Origin: Streptomyces sp. NRRL F-6492
GTDB taxonomy: Bacteria; Actinomycetota; Actinomycetes; Streptomycetales; Streptomycetaceae
Direction: 5' to 3'
DNA: 64,000 nucleotides
Assembly: GCF_001280125.1 (NCBI RefSeq)
Contig: NZ_LGEG01000256.1
Span: forward strand, 1-64,000
Numbering within the stretch: the stretch's first letter is position 1; each line of letters opens with the position of its first letter. Shown here in pieces: positions 1-9,342 of this stretch. The translations under genes and the position numbers were made by a program. Under the pieces are notes generated by a model. The model was not told where the DNA came from. It ran no database searches and was given only the letters and a program-made list of their open reading frames with translations.

Positions 1-1
1 G

Positions 2-760
2 CCTCAGACCCAGCCGCAGTCCCCCGCGCCCGCCGGCTCCCGGCCCGGCGCCTGGCCCGGGGCGGCCGTGCCCGGCGGCGGTGGTTCCGGCGCCTGGCCC
101 GGTGCGTCTACGCCCGCCCCCGCTCCCGTACAAGCTCCGCAGGCCCCCACGCCCGCACCCGCGCCCGCGTCCGCCCCCTCCGGCGGCGACACCGCCCAGG
201 TGCGGAACCTGTGGCCGCAGATCCTGGACGCCGTCAAGAACCGCCGCCGGTTCACCTGGATCCTGCTCAGCCAGAACGCGCAGGTCGCCGGGTTCGACGG
301 CACCACCCTCCAGCTCGGCTTCCTCAACGCCGGCGCCCGGGACAACTTCGCGAGCAGCGGCAGCGAGGAGGTCCTGAAGCAGGCCCTCGCCGAGCAGTTC
401 AACGTCAACTGGAAGATCGAGGCGATCATCGATCCCTCGGGCGGTGCCGCGCCGCCGCCCGCCGCCGCCAACTTCGGCGGGCGTCCGGTGGCCCCGGCCC
501 CCGCCCCGGCGCCCTCCTTCCAGCAGGCCCCGCCGCCCCCGTCCGTACAGGCGGCGCCCGTTCCCGCCCCGGCGCAGCCCGCGCCCGCGAAGGCGCCGTC
601 CGCGCCCGCGTACACCCCGCCCGCGCCGCGGCCCGTGGCGCCGGAGGACGACGTTCCCGAGGAGGACGACCCCGACCTCGTCGACTCGGCCCTCTCCGGC
701 CACGACCTGATCGTGCGCGAGCTCGGCGCCACGGTTGTGGAGGAATACACGAACGAGTAG
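2..760 (+). CDS. dnaX: DNA polymerase III subunit gamma/tau, C-terminal part (5' end outside window)
   Basis: The reading frame is open from the first bases and ends at TAG 758-760, so only the C-terminal ~250 residues are present. A Pro/Ala-rich linker leads into a folded segment (roughly 50-120 residues into the visible part) with the pattern [19 protein letters not shown] ... [15 protein letters not shown], typical of domain III of actinobacterial gamma/tau, and then a second Pro/Ala linker and an acidic tail ([11 protein letters not shown]). Gamma/tau is the clamp-loader ATPase subunit of the replicative polymerase; the AAA+ part lies upstream of the window. Its place directly before purD is the usual Streptomyces order. 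Any ATG inside this frame (for example at 68) is internal. Confidence 0.9.
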   Translation, partial: PQTQPQSPAPAGSRPGAWPGAAVPGGGGSGAWPGASTPAPAPVQAPQAPTPAPAPASAPSGGDTAQVRNLWPQILDAVKNRRRFTWILLSQNAQVAGFDGTTLQLGFLNAGARDNFASSGSEEVLKQALAEQFNVNWKIEAIIDPSGGAAPPPAAANFGGRPVAPAPAPAPSFQQAPPPPSVQAAPVPAPAQPAPAKAPSAPAYTPPAPRPVAPEDDVPEEDDPDLVDSALSGHDLIVRELGATVVEEYTNE

Positions 761-808
761 GGCCGTCTCGCTCGGTGGCCCGTACGAGGGGCATCCCGTC
801 CCGCGGGC

Positions 809-824
809 TACCCTGGCTGGCGTG
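809..824 (+). promoter_or_regulatory. -10 box of a leaderless purD promoter
   Basis: TACCCT at 809-814 is followed after 7 nt by the GTG start codon of purD. A TANNNT box 6-7 nt before a start codon with no Shine-Dalgarno sequence is the hallmark of leaderless transcription in Streptomyces. No good -35 box is evident. Confidence 0.5.
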
Positions 825-2072
825 AAGGTCCTCGTCATCGGCGGCGGCGCCCGCGAACACGCCCTGTGCCGCTCTCTCTCCCTCGATCCCGACGTCACCG
901 CTCTGCACTGCGCGCCCGGCAACGCCGGAATCGCGGAGGTCGCGGAGCTGCACGCCGTCGACCAGCTGGACGGCGACGCCGTCGCGCGCCTCGCCACCGA
1001 GCTGGACGCCGGCCTGGTCGTCGTCGGCCCGGAGGCCCCGCTCGTCGCCGGCGTCGCCGACGCCGTCCGCGCGGCCGGCATCCCCGTCTTCGGCCCCTCG
1101 CGGGAGGCGGCGGAGCTGGAGGGCTCCAAGGCCTTCGCCAAGGACGTCATGGCCGGCGCCGGCGTGCCCACCGCCCGCAGCTACGTCTGCACCGCCCCCG
1201 AGGAGATCGACGAGGCGCTCGACGCCTTCGGCGCCCCGTACGTGGTGAAGGACGACGGTCTGGCCGCCGGCAAGGGCGTCGTCGTCACCGACGACGTCGA
1301 GAAGGCCAGGGCGCACGCGCTCGCGTGCGACCGCGTGGTCATCGAGGAGTACCTGGACGGCCCCGAGGTCTCCCTCTTCGCGATCACCGACGGCACCACG
1401 GTCCTGCCGCTCCAGCCCGCGCAGGACTTCAAGCGCGCGCTCGACGGCGACGAGGGCCCGAACACCGGCGGCATGGGCGCCTACTCCCCGCTGCCCTGGG
1501 CCGACCCGAAGCTGGTGGACGAGGTCCTGGAGACCGTCCTCCAGCCGACCGTCGACGAGCTGCGCCGCCGCGGCACCCCCTTCTCCGGCCTGCTGTACGC
1601 CGGTCTGGCGATCACGAGCCGCGGCGTCCGGGTCATCGAGTTCAACGCCCGCTTCGGCGACCCCGAGACCCAGGTCGTCCTGGCCCGGCTCGCGACCCCG
1701 CTCGCCGGCGTCCTGCTGAACGCCGCCAACGGCACCCTCGCCGACCAGGCCCCGCTCCGCTGGCGGGACGACGCCGCCGTCACCGTGGTCGTCGCCTCCC
1801 ACAACTACCCGGACACCCCGCGCACCGGCGACCGGATCACGGGCCTGGAGGAGATCGCGGAGCTGGACGCCCCGCACGCGTACGTGCTGCACGCCGGTAC
1901 GAAGCGGGACGGCGACGCCGTGGTGAGCGCGGGCGGCCGCGTCCTCTCGGTCACCGCCACCGGAACGGACCTGGCGCGGGCCCGCGAGCGCGCCTACGCG
2001 GCGGTCGGCCGCATCCGGCTTGACGGTTCCCAGCACCGCACGGACATCGCGCGGAAGGCCGCCGGGGCCTGA
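822..2072 (+). CDS. purD: Phosphoribosylamine--glycine ligase
   Basis: GAR synthetase joins phosphoribosylamine and glycine with ATP, step 2 of de novo purine synthesis, in the cytosol. From GTG 822 the product is 416 residues, the usual PurD length. The N-terminal [13 protein letters not shown] is the PurD signature; the ATP-grasp centre shows [23 protein letters not shown] and [14 protein letters not shown]. The start is chosen because VKVLVIGGG begins the conserved fold and a -10-like TACCCT lies 7 nt upstream; an upstream ATG at 735 would overlap dnaX and add unconserved residues. It stands alone, separated from the other pur genes of the window by unrelated genes. Confidence 0.95.
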   Translation: MKVLVIGGGAREHALCRSLSLDPDVTALHCAPGNAGIAEVAELHAVDQLDGDAVARLATELDAGLVVVGPEAPLVAGVADAVRAAGIPVFGPSREAAELEGSKAFAKDVMAGAGVPTARSYVCTAPEEIDEALDAFGAPYVVKDDGLAAGKGVVVTDDVEKARAHALACDRVVIEEYLDGPEVSLFAITDGTTVLPLQPAQDFKRALDGDEGPNTGGMGAYSPLPWADPKLVDEVLETVLQPTVDELRRRGTPFSGLLYAGLAITSRGVRVIEFNARFGDPETQVVLARLATPLAGVLLNAANGTLADQAPLRWRDDAAVTVVVASHNYPDTPRTGDRITGLEEIAELDAPHAYVLHAGTKRDGDAVVSAGGRVLSVTATGTDLARARERAYAAVGRIRLDGSQHRTDIARKAAGA

Positions 2073-2321
2073 TATTCCCTGTGACCGATTCGCGCGGCCG
2101 TGCGGTGGACCGCACGGCCGCGCGAGCGCCATCACCTTTGCCCAAAGCCATTCCATCGAGTGACGGATGAGCCATCCGGATGACGCCCGCCACCACCCCA
2201 ACTAGGGTGCGGCGCAGGCGTTCCGGCACTTGGCCCACCGGCATTGCGATGTCAGTGGCGGGTGCCACAGTGGGGGAGTGACCAACACCGCCACAGGCAG
2301 TCCCGACCAGGGCAGGAGGGG

Positions 2322-4385
2322 ATGATGAGCGGCGCGTCCGGCACCGGTTCCGCCGTCGGCGAGGAGTGGGGTGCGCGCGCCGCGCGCTCCCGGGCCCTCG
2401 CCGTCCTCCGCGTCCGCGGCAGGGCACTGGGCCTCGCGGTGCTCCCTGCCGCGGTCGCCGTCGTGCTGTACGCGGGCGAGGTCACCGGCCACTTCTCGGG
2501 TACGGGATGGGGCACGGCCCGCTGGGCCGTGACCGTCCTCGCGGTCGTCGTCCTCCTGGTCGCCGTCGTCGTCGCCCTCGTCGTCGCCCGGGCCCGCCCG
2601 GCCGCCACGCCGACGGTGGAGCTGGCCGAGACCGCCGCCCCCGACCTGTACCGGCTCGTGCGGGACCTGGCCGACCGGCTCGGCGTCCCGGCGCCGGCCG
2701 CGATAGCCCTGACGCCGGACTGCGACAGCTGGCTGGAGGACCGCACCCACCGGGCCCACCGCACCCACCGGGCCCAGCGGACGCGTCGTGCGGGTGGCGG
2801 GACCGGTGCCGCTCCCGTCCTGGTCATAGGCTCGCCCTTCCTCTGGTGGATGCGCGTCGGCGAACTGCGGGCGGTCCTCGCCCCCGTCGTCGCCGGCACG
2901 GGACCGGCCGCCCACCCCGACATAGCCGCCGCCCGCCGCTTCGTCCGCGGCCTGGACGCCGCGATCGCCGTGCCCCGGGACCCCGGCCTCGACCCGGTCC
3001 GCCGCCTCGGCGCCCACGGCGTCGGGCAGGTCGCCCGCGTCCTGCTGCGCGCCTGTCGCGGGCACGCCGCCGAGATGGAGCGCGGGGTCGCCGCCGCGGG
3101 CTCGGAGCGCGCCCAGGAGGTCGACTACGGCGTACGGATCGTGGCGCAGGAGCAGGTCGGCCTGGCCTACGCGGGCTGGGACCGCCTCCTGACCCGGGTC
3201 GCGCTGCCCGCCTGGCGCATGGGCCGCTGGCCCGCCAAGCTCGACGCGGGCGTGGTCTCCGCCCTGACCGAGCTGTCCCGCCGCGACCGGCTCGCGGACG
3301 GCTTCTCCTCCCGGCTCGGCGAGCGGCCGGCCTGCGACCTCCTGGAGGAGCCGGGTGCGGTCGACGAGGCCGCCTCGCTGCTCGCCGCCCGCCTCTTCCA
3401 CGGCGGCCCGGCCGCGCCCGGCCCCGACTGGTCGCCGGTGGAGTGGAGCCAGTACCCGGAAGAGGTCGTGGACCGGAAGTGGCGTACGGACGCGGCCCGT
3501 CTCCACCAGGTCCTCGACGGCATCGACGCGGCCGCCGCCGCTCCCGGCGCCCCGCCCCCGGCCGACGGCCCGACCCTGGCCCGCGTGATCGACCGCCTGA
3601 CGACGGCGCCGGCCCCCGGAGCCGTACGGGAAGACCCTTCGGGGGTACGGGAAGACCCTTCCGGGCCGAGGCCCCTTGAGGACCCGGACGGCCCCCCGGC
3701 TCCGGGCACGGCTGCCCGGCCGCTCGACGGCCCCTCCGACGCGGGAGGCTCCGGAGACCTGCCCGACCCGGACGACCTCCCTGACACGGCCGGCCCCTCC
3801 GACCCGGACGGCCTCCCTGACACGGCCGGCCCCTCCGACCCGGACGGTCACGACGACCCGAGCGGCCCCGCCGACTCAGGAGCCCCCGGCGACCTCTCCG
3901 ACCCGTACGGGCTCGACGATCTCGACGACGAGCCCCCGGTCAACCCCGCCGCCGACGTGCTCGCCGGTGCCCTCAGCGCCCTGCTCGCCCGTGAGGAGGC
4001 CGCGCGGGAGGCCCGGGTCGCCGCCGAGAGCGCCCGGGGCGGCCGGACGGCGGCCGACCAGACGGCGGATCCGGCCACCGCGTACGAGGGCGTCAGCGGC
4101 CCCGACGGCCCCCTGCCGCTCTTCCCGCTCCAGCCGCCCCGCAGCGGCCGCGACCTGCTCGCCGACCACGTCACCGCGATGGTCTGCTGCGCGGCCGTGG
4201 ACACCGCCGAGGCGGCCCCCGGGCTCGACTGGCTCGACGGCCCCGCCCTGCTCCTCGACGGCGAGCGGGCGACGGACCTCGGCCCCCGGGTCCTCTCCCT
4301 CGTCGAGGACGGCGACCCCGAGCCCCTGTGGGACTGGCTCGCGCGCACCGGCGTACGCCCCGAGAAGCCCGTACGCCTCGTCTGA
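2322..4385 (+). CDS. Membrane protein with a degenerate M48-like (zinc-protease-like) domain
   Basis: 687 residues from ATG 2322, which follows GGCAGGAGGGG; a second ATG is the next codon. Two hydrophobic segments near residues 35-55 and 65-95 anchor it in the membrane. Residues ~105-200 follow the M48 peptidase layout: LYRLVRDLADRLGVPAPAAI, then a strand VLVIGSPFLWW, then VGELRAVLAPVVAGTG. In active M48 enzymes the last stretch reads EL.AVLAHELGH; here the HExxH zinc site is absent, so the domain is probably non-catalytic. The C-terminal third is Pro/Asp/Gly-rich and disordered, with two in-DNA tandem repeats (near 3624-3665 and 3770-3850). Function unknown; the M48 relationship is an inference from motif order. 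Confidence 0.75.
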   Translation: MMSGASGTGSAVGEEWGARAARSRALAVLRVRGRALGLAVLPAAVAVVLYAGEVTGHFSGTGWGTARWAVTVLAVVVLLVAVVVALVVARARPAATPTVELAETAAPDLYRLVRDLADRLGVPAPAAIALTPDCDSWLEDRTHRAHRTHRAQRTRRAGGGTGAAPVLVIGSPFLWWMRVGELRAVLAPVVAGTGPAAHPDIAAARRFVRGLDAAIAVPRDPGLDPVRRLGAHGVGQVARVLLRACRGHAAEMERGVAAAGSERAQEVDYGVRIVAQEQVGLAYAGWDRLLTRVALPAWRMGRWPAKLDAGVVSALTELSRRDRLADGFSSRLGERPACDLLEEPGAVDEAASLLAARLFHGGPAAPGPDWSPVEWSQYPEEVVDRKWRTDAARLHQVLDGIDAAAAAPGAPPPADGPTLARVIDRLTTAPAPGAVREDPSGVREDPSGPRPLEDPDGPPAPGTAARPLDGPSDAGGSGDLPDPDDLPDTAGPSDPDGLPDTAGPSDPDGHDDPSGPADSGAPGDLSDPYGLDDLDDEPPVNPAADVLAGALSALLAREEAAREARVAAESARGGRTAADQTADPATAYEGVSGPDGPLPLFPLQPPRSGRDLLADHVTAMVCCAAVDTAEAAPGLDWLDGPALLLDGERATDLGPRVLSLVEDGDPEPLWDWLARTGVRPEKPVRLV
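3770..3850 (+). repeat. In-frame tandem repeat coding for Asp/Pro-rich linker
   Basis: About 36-bp units encoding DLPDTAGPSDPDG-like segments occur twice with a decayed third copy. They lie in the disordered C-terminal region of the M48-like protein and keep the reading frame. Confidence 0.6.
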
Positions 4386-4610
4386 CGCACCGACCGGGGC
4401 GCCTGCGGCGAGGATCCGGGCACGGATCCGCCATGATCCCCGGGCATAGACCGGCGGCACATGCGGAACTCCGGCTTCCACTCTCGTCAATTCACGACGA
4501 ACGGTGACGGAGTGCGTGCGTTATGTGATGTGCTGGAGGCCATCACTGACAGAAGCACGAATTCACAGGCACTGACCGGCCGACCGGGGGAGTCGAGGGA
4601 GGGGCGCAGC

Positions 4611-6071
4611 ATGGGGGCGGACCAGATCAGGCGGTGGGAGTCGGGTGCGCTCGCGCACGCCGTCTCCGATCCCTTCGGCCAGGGCCCGCTGCCCTGGCTG
4701 CGCGGCTCGGACAACTACTTCGACGACACCGGCCAGATGGTGCCCTGGTACGCGGACGAGGTCCTGGCCCGGGGCGGCAGCGGCGGCCCCCGCACGGCCG
4801 ACGACGTCCGGCGCCAGATCAAGGGCTTCGCGTCCGGCGGCGCCGTCGCGCCGGGCGAGTCGATCGACTTCCACGTCACCGTGGACCCGCCGCAGCAGTT
4901 CTCGGTCGACATCTACCGGATCGGCCACTACGGCGGTCACGGCGCCGCGAAGATCACCACCAGCCCGCGCCTCTCCGGGATCGTCCAGCCCGCCCCGCTC
5001 ACCGCCGACCGCACGGTCTCCTGCCACCACTGGTGGCAGTCCTGGCGGCTCCAGGTCCCCGGCTACTGGGCGATCGGCGCGTACGTCGCCGTCCTCACCA
5101 CCGCCGACGGCCACCGCTCCCACATCCCCTTCACGGTCCGCGACGACCACCCGGCGGACCTGCTCCTCGTCCTCCCGGACGTGACCTGGCAGGCGTACAA
5201 CCTCTATCCGGAGGACGGGCGCACCGGCGCCAGCCTCTACCACGCCTGGGACGAGGACGGCCGGCTGCTCGGCGAGGAGGACGCGGCCGTCACCGTCTCC
5301 TTCGACCGCCCCTACGCGGGCGCGGGACTGCCGCTGCACGTCGGGCACGCCTACGACTTCATCCGCTGGGCCGAGCGCTACGGCTACGACCTGGCGTACG
5401 CCGAGACCAGGGACCTGCACGCGGGCCGCGTCGACCCGGGCCGCTACCGGGGCCTGGTCTTCCCCGGCCACGACGAGTACTGGTCGGCGCCGATGCGCCG
5501 GGCCGCCGAGCGCGCCCGCGACCTGGGCACCTCGCTCGTCTTCCTCTCCGCCAACACCATGTACTGGCAGGTGGAGCTGGGCCCCTCGCCCTCCGGCGTG
5601 CCCGACCGCCTCCTCACCTGCCGCAAGCGCCGGGGCCCCGGCCGGCCCGCGCTCTGGCGCGAGGTCGACCGGCCCGAGCAGCAGCTCCTCGGCATCCAGT
5701 ACGCGGGCCGGGTGCCCGAACCGCACCCGCTGGTCGTGCGGAACGCCGAGCACTGGCTCTGGGAGGCCACCGGCGCCGGGGACGGCGACGAGATCCCGGG
5801 CCTGGTCGCGGGCGAGGCCGACCGGTACTTCCCGCGCACCGCGCTCCCCGAGCACGAGAGCCGCATCCTGCTCGCCCACTCGCCCTACCGGGACGGCGAC
5901 GGGGTGCTGCGCCACCAGGAGACCTCGCTCTACCGGGCCCCGTCCGGCGCCTGGGTCTTCGCCTCCGGCACCTTCGCCTGGTCGCCCGCCCTCGACCGGC
6001 CGGGCCACGTGGACTCCCGGATCCAGCGCGCCACGGCGAACCTCCTCGACCGCATCTGCAAGAGGGACTGA
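4611..6071 (+). CDS. N,N-dimethylformamidase beta-subunit-like protein
   Basis: 486 residues from ATG 4611, preceded by GAGGGAGGGG. The sequence matches the C-terminal domain family of the large subunit of N,N-dimethylformamidase: an N-terminal beta-rich part (VDIYRIGHYGGHGA, HHWWQSWRL) and a Rossmann-like glutaminase-fold part (DVTWQAYNLYPEDGRTGASLY, YRGLVFPGHDEYWS, SLVFLSANTMYWQVEL). In amidohydrolase members these domains hydrolyse formamides, but most actinobacterial members are uncharacterised, and no small subunit is encoded nearby. No signal peptide is evident, so the protein is probably cytosolic. Longer upstream starts in the same frame (from 4461) lack a ribosome binding site. Confidence 0.8.
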   Translation: MGADQIRRWESGALAHAVSDPFGQGPLPWLRGSDNYFDDTGQMVPWYADEVLARGGSGGPRTADDVRRQIKGFASGGAVAPGESIDFHVTVDPPQQFSVDIYRIGHYGGHGAAKITTSPRLSGIVQPAPLTADRTVSCHHWWQSWRLQVPGYWAIGAYVAVLTTADGHRSHIPFTVRDDHPADLLLVLPDVTWQAYNLYPEDGRTGASLYHAWDEDGRLLGEEDAAVTVSFDRPYAGAGLPLHVGHAYDFIRWAERYGYDLAYAETRDLHAGRVDPGRYRGLVFPGHDEYWSAPMRRAAERARDLGTSLVFLSANTMYWQVELGPSPSGVPDRLLTCRKRRGPGRPALWREVDRPEQQLLGIQYAGRVPEPHPLVVRNAEHWLWEATGAGDGDEIPGLVAGEADRYFPRTALPEHESRILLAHSPYRDGDGVLRHQETSLYRAPSGAWVFASGTFAWSPALDRPGHVDSRIQRATANLLDRICKRD

Positions 6072-6200
6072 CCGCGCACGCGAGGGGACCGACTCCGCAA
6101 GCGGAAGACGGCCGGCGCCGTACGGAGAGGCCGCCCGCCGGTGATCCACGCAGGTGCGAGAGAATCGAAGCGCTCCTGGATCAACCTACGCGGAGGAACC

Positions 6201-7112
6201 GTGTCCGGATTCGTAGAAAAGCCCGAGCCCGTCCAGGTCCCGGGCCTCACCCATCTCCACACGGGCAAGGTGCGCGACCTGTACCGGAACGAGGCCGGTG
6301 ACCTCGTGATGGTGGCGAGCGACCGCCTGTCCGCGTACGACTGGGTCCTGCCCACCGAGATCCCCGACAAGGGCCGGGTCCTCACCCGGCTCTCCCTGTG
6401 GTGGTTCGACCGGCTCTCCGACCTCGTCCCGCACCACGTCCTCTCCACCGAGCTGCCGGCCGGCGCCCCCGCCGACTGGGCGGGCCGCACCCTGGTCTGC
6501 AAGTCGCTGAACATGGTCCCGGTCGAGTGCGTCGCCCGCGGCTACCTCACCGGCTCCGGCCTCGTCGAGTACGACGAGTCCCGCACGGTCTGCGGCCTCG
6601 CGCTCCCCGAGGGCCTGAGCGACGGCTCCGAGCTGCCCGCCCCGATCTTCACCCCGGCCACCAAGGCTGCCGTGGGCGACCACGACGAGAACGTGTCGTA
6701 CGAGGAGGTCGCCCGCCAGGTCGGCGCCGAGACGGCCGCGCTGCTGCGCCAGACGACCCTCGCCGTGTACTCCCGGGCCCGGGACATTGCCCGCGAGCGC
6801 GGGATCATCCTGGCCGACACCAAGTTCGAGTTCGGCTTCGAGAGCACCCCGGACGGCGACCGGCTCGTCCTCGCCGACGAGGTCCTCACCCCGGACTCCT
6901 CGCGCTTCTGGCCGGCCGACCAGTGGCAGCCGGGCCGTGCCCAGCCCTCGTACGACAAGCAGTTCGTGCGCGACTGGCTGACCTCCCCGGCCTCCGGCTG
7001 GGACCGCAAGAGCGAGCAGCCCCCGCCGGCGCTCCCGCAGGAGGTCGTGGACGCGACCCGCGCCAAGTACATCGAGGCGTACGAGCTCCTCACCGGCAAC
7101 ACCTGGAGCTAG
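6201..7112 (+). CDS. purC: Phosphoribosylaminoimidazole-succinocarboxamide synthase
   Basis: SAICAR synthase condenses CAIR and aspartate using ATP in de novo purine synthesis. 303 residues from GTG 6201, which follows CGGAGGAACC. Signatures seen: [13 protein letters not shown] near the N-terminus, [34 protein letters not shown] and [10 protein letters not shown]. The length fits the family. The gene is followed closely by a strong hairpin (7126-7154) and by a convergent tRNA-Gly. It is not in an operon with the other pur genes. Confidence 0.96.
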   Translation: MSGFVEKPEPVQVPGLTHLHTGKVRDLYRNEAGDLVMVASDRLSAYDWVLPTEIPDKGRVLTRLSLWWFDRLSDLVPHHVLSTELPAGAPADWAGRTLVCKSLNMVPVECVARGYLTGSGLVEYDESRTVCGLALPEGLSDGSELPAPIFTPATKAAVGDHDENVSYEEVARQVGAETAALLRQTTLAVYSRARDIARERGIILADTKFEFGFESTPDGDRLVLADEVLTPDSSRFWPADQWQPGRAQPSYDKQFVRDWLTSPASGWDRKSEQPPPALPQEVVDATRAKYIEAYELLTGNTWS

Positions 7113-7125
7113 CACGGCAACGAGA

Positions 7126-7154
7126 AAGCCCCCGGTCGGATCGACCGGGGGCTT
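7126..7154 (+). terminator. Bidirectional hairpin between purC and tRNA-Gly
   Basis: A perfect 13-bp GC-rich stem (AAGCCCCCGGTCG / CGACCGGGGGCTT) with a 3-nt loop. It can end purC transcripts on the plus strand and tRNA-Gly transcripts on the minus strand. Confidence 0.8.
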
Positions 7155-7162
7155 CTTCGTGG

Positions 7163-7235
7163 AGCGGACGACGAGATTCGAACTCGCGACCCTCACCTTG
7201 GCAAGGTGATGCTCTACCAACTGAGCCACGTCCGC
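7163..7235 (-). tRNA. tRNA-Gly (anticodon GCC)
   Basis: Read on the minus strand the 73-nt gene starts GCGGACG and ends CGTCCGC plus discriminator T. The anticodon loop is TTGCCAA between CACC and GGTG, and the T arm reads GTTCGAATC. CCA is not encoded. It is identical over its full length to the second tRNA-Gly(GCC) at 11321-11393. Confidence 0.95.
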
Positions 7236-7257
7236 ATGCGCCGTAACGCAGAGCCCA

Positions 7258-7866
7258 CTATACCCAACCTTTCGCCCGCGCGAGGCGCACCGCCGCGTGA
7301 CGGTTCTCCGCACCGACCTTCGCGGCGGCCGAGGAGAGGTAGTTCCGGACGGTCCCGGGGGAGAGCGAGGCGCGCCGCGCGATCTCCGCGACGGGGGCTC
7401 CGTCGGCGGCGAGTTCGAGCACCTCGGCCTCCCTCGCGGTCAGCGGAGAGTCCCCGGACGCTATGGCGTCGGCCGCCAACTCCGGGTCCACATAACGGTT
7501 TCCGGCGTGCACGGTACGGATGAGCTCGGCGAGCCGCTGGGCGCTGACGGTCTTCGGGGCGAAGCCGCGGACGCCCGCCGCGAGGGCCCGCTTCAGGTGT
7601 CCGGGGCGACCGTGACTCGTCACGATCATGGCGCGGCAGTCGGGGAGTTCGTCCCGCAGGGCAGTGGCGACCGTCACACCGTCCATGCCCGGCATCTGCA
7701 GATCGAGCACGGCGACGTCGGGGCGGTGGGCGCGGGCCATGGCCAGCGCCTCGGGTCCGGTCGCGGCCTCGGCGACCACCACCAGGTCGTCCTCCAGGGC
7801 GAGCAGGGCGGCGAGCGCGCCCCGGATCAGGTGCTCGTCGTCGGCGAGCAGTACGCGTACGGTCAC
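7258..7866 (-). CDS. NarL/FixJ-family response regulator (DesR type)
   Basis: 202 residues. Receiver domain at residues 1-120 with acidic pocket D9-D10, phospho-acceptor D55 (VLDLQMPG), and the conserved Thr/Ser (MIVTSHG) and Lys (APKTVS). A LuxR-type helix-turn-helix occupies ~135-200 (LTAREAEVLELAADG, LSPGTVRNYLSSAAAKVGA). The GTG start at 7866 overlaps the stop of the upstream kinase by 4 bp, so the two are translationally coupled. It is the last gene of an ABC ATPase-permease-kinase-regulator operon and probably controls that transporter operon. Confidence 0.93.
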   Translation of the reverse strand: MTVRVLLADDEHLIRGALAALLALEDDLVVVAEAATGPEALAMARAHRPDVAVLDLQMPGMDGVTVATALRDELPDCRAMIVTSHGRPGHLKRALAAGVRGFAPKTVSAQRLAELIRTVHAGNRYVDPELAADAIASGDSPLTAREAEVLELAADGAPVAEIARRASLSPGTVRNYLSSAAAKVGAENRHAAVRLARAKGWV

Positions 7867-9320
7867 GCGACCGTCTCCTCCTTCTCGTGCGTCTCGTGCG
7901 TCTCGTGTGCTTCTTGCGTTTCGTGTATCTCGTGCTTCTCGTCCCCTTCGGAATTCCCGTGACCTCCGGGCTTCCCGAACTTCCCTGGCTTCTCGTGTAC
8001 GGGGTGGGCCGGGGCCGCGGGCTTTCGCGCTGCCCCGCCCCTTCCCGCGCGGGGCAGCGGGACGCGGGCGGTCACGCGGAAGGACTGCGGCGCCGACGGG
8101 CCCGCGTCCAGGGTGCCGTCCACCGCGCCGAGCCGCTCCCGCAGCCCGGCGAGTCCGGACCCGGCCCCGCGCCCGCCGCGCCCCACCCTGCCCGGGGCGT
8201 CGGCCGCCCCCGTCCCCTCGGAGCCTCCGCCCGTGCCGTTTCCCTCTTCCGCTCCGTCGTTCTCGACGGTGAGCAGCACCGCCCCCGGCTCGGCCCGGAG
8301 CACGATCGCGCACCGGCGCGCGTCCCCGTGGCGCAGGACGTTCGTCGTGGTCTCCCGGACCACCCAGCCCAGGGCCGACTGCACCTCGGGGGGCAGGTCG
8401 AGCACCGGGGCGTCCACGGCGCAGGCGATCCCGGCGGCCCCGAGCACTCCGCGCGCGCCCTCCAGCTCGACCCGCAGGTCGGCCTCGCGGTAGCCGCGCA
8501 CGACCTCGCGCACCTCCCGCTGCGACTCCTGCGCTATCCGCTGCACCTCGACCATCTGGTCCACGGCCTCCGGACGCCCGCGCCGGGACAGCTGCACCGC
8601 GAGTTCGCTCTTGAGCGCGATCACCGACAGGTTCCGCCCCATGACGTCGTGCAGGTCCCGTCCGAAGCGGAGCCGCTCCTCGGCGACGGCCAGCCGTGCC
8701 TTGAGGTCCCGGGAGTTCTCCAGCTCCTTCACGATCCGGAGCAGCCAGGAGGAGAAGCCGCTGGTCGCGGAGACGAAGACGCCGCCGATGAGGACGCCGA
8801 CCGCGGAACCGGCCGCCACGTCCAGCCCGTTGCCGGCCGCCGCCATCGGGGCGCCGGTGGCGAACGCGGTGCCGAGCACCGCGTACACCATGTGCCGCAC
8901 CGGGCCGAGACAGAGGACGAGCGCGCAGAGCGTGAAGACGGAGGTCCCCGCGAGGACGGTCACGTTCACTCCCGGCTCGGGCAGTGTCCGGGCCGCCCAC
9001 AGGAGGTTCAGGACGAGGTCGGCGCCGAGCGTGGTGCCGGCCACCGTGACGGCGAGCCGGACCGGCCGCTCCCGCTTCCCGGTCGCGTGGTCCAGGGCAC
9101 GGGAGGCGAGGAACGCGCAGAGCACGGCGTGGACGCCGATCCATCCGAGCAGTCCGACCGCGATCTCCGTGGGCAGTTGACTCCGCCCGTCGTGGTTGAA
9201 GGGGATGCCGCCGAGCACGAACAGCTCGATCGGCACGAAGAGGTGGAAGGTCCACCGCGTGTACAACTCGACCTTTCCGGCGCTGCTGCGCCGGGACCAC
9301 CATCCCGTCAGCCTGGACAT
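7863..9320 (-). CDS. DesK-type sensor histidine kinase
   Basis: 485 residues. Four to six hydrophobic segments fill residues ~20-190. The HisKA_3 dimerisation motif GRDLHDVMGRNLS carries the phospho-accepting His, H224. The ATPase domain shows RETTTNVLRHG (N box), VENDGA and GSGLAGLRERL. The extreme C-terminus is odd: after the ATPase domain runs a low-complexity tail rich in His, Glu and Thr (HEIHETQEAHETHETHEKEE), encoded by decayed 9-12-bp repeats. It lies 22 bp after the permease gene and overlaps the response-regulator gene by 4 bp. The tail is not part of the family fold and might be a recent repeat expansion. Confidence 0.92.
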   Translation of the reverse strand: MSRLTGWWSRRSSAGKVELYTRWTFHLFVPIELFVLGGIPFNHDGRSQLPTEIAVGLLGWIGVHAVLCAFLASRALDHATGKRERPVRLAVTVAGTTLGADLVLNLLWAARTLPEPGVNVTVLAGTSVFTLCALVLCLGPVRHMVYAVLGTAFATGAPMAAAGNGLDVAAGSAVGVLIGGVFVSATSGFSSWLLRIVKELENSRDLKARLAVAEERLRFGRDLHDVMGRNLSVIALKSELAVQLSRRGRPEAVDQMVEVQRIAQESQREVREVVRGYREADLRVELEGARGVLGAAGIACAVDAPVLDLPPEVQSALGWVVRETTTNVLRHGDARRCAIVLRAEPGAVLLTVENDGAEEGNGTGGGSEGTGAADAPGRVGRGGRGAGSGLAGLRERLGAVDGTLDAGPSAPQSFRVTARVPLPRAGRGGAARKPAAPAHPVHEKPGKFGKPGGHGNSEGDEKHEIHETQEAHETHETHEKEETVA

Positions 9321-9342
9321 CGGGCCGCCCCCCTTCCGAGAT

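Noticed and set aside
426..2201. Long minus-strand frames opposite dnaX and purD
   Set aside because: They are antisense shadows of clearly conserved genes with no ribosome binding site or recognisable product.
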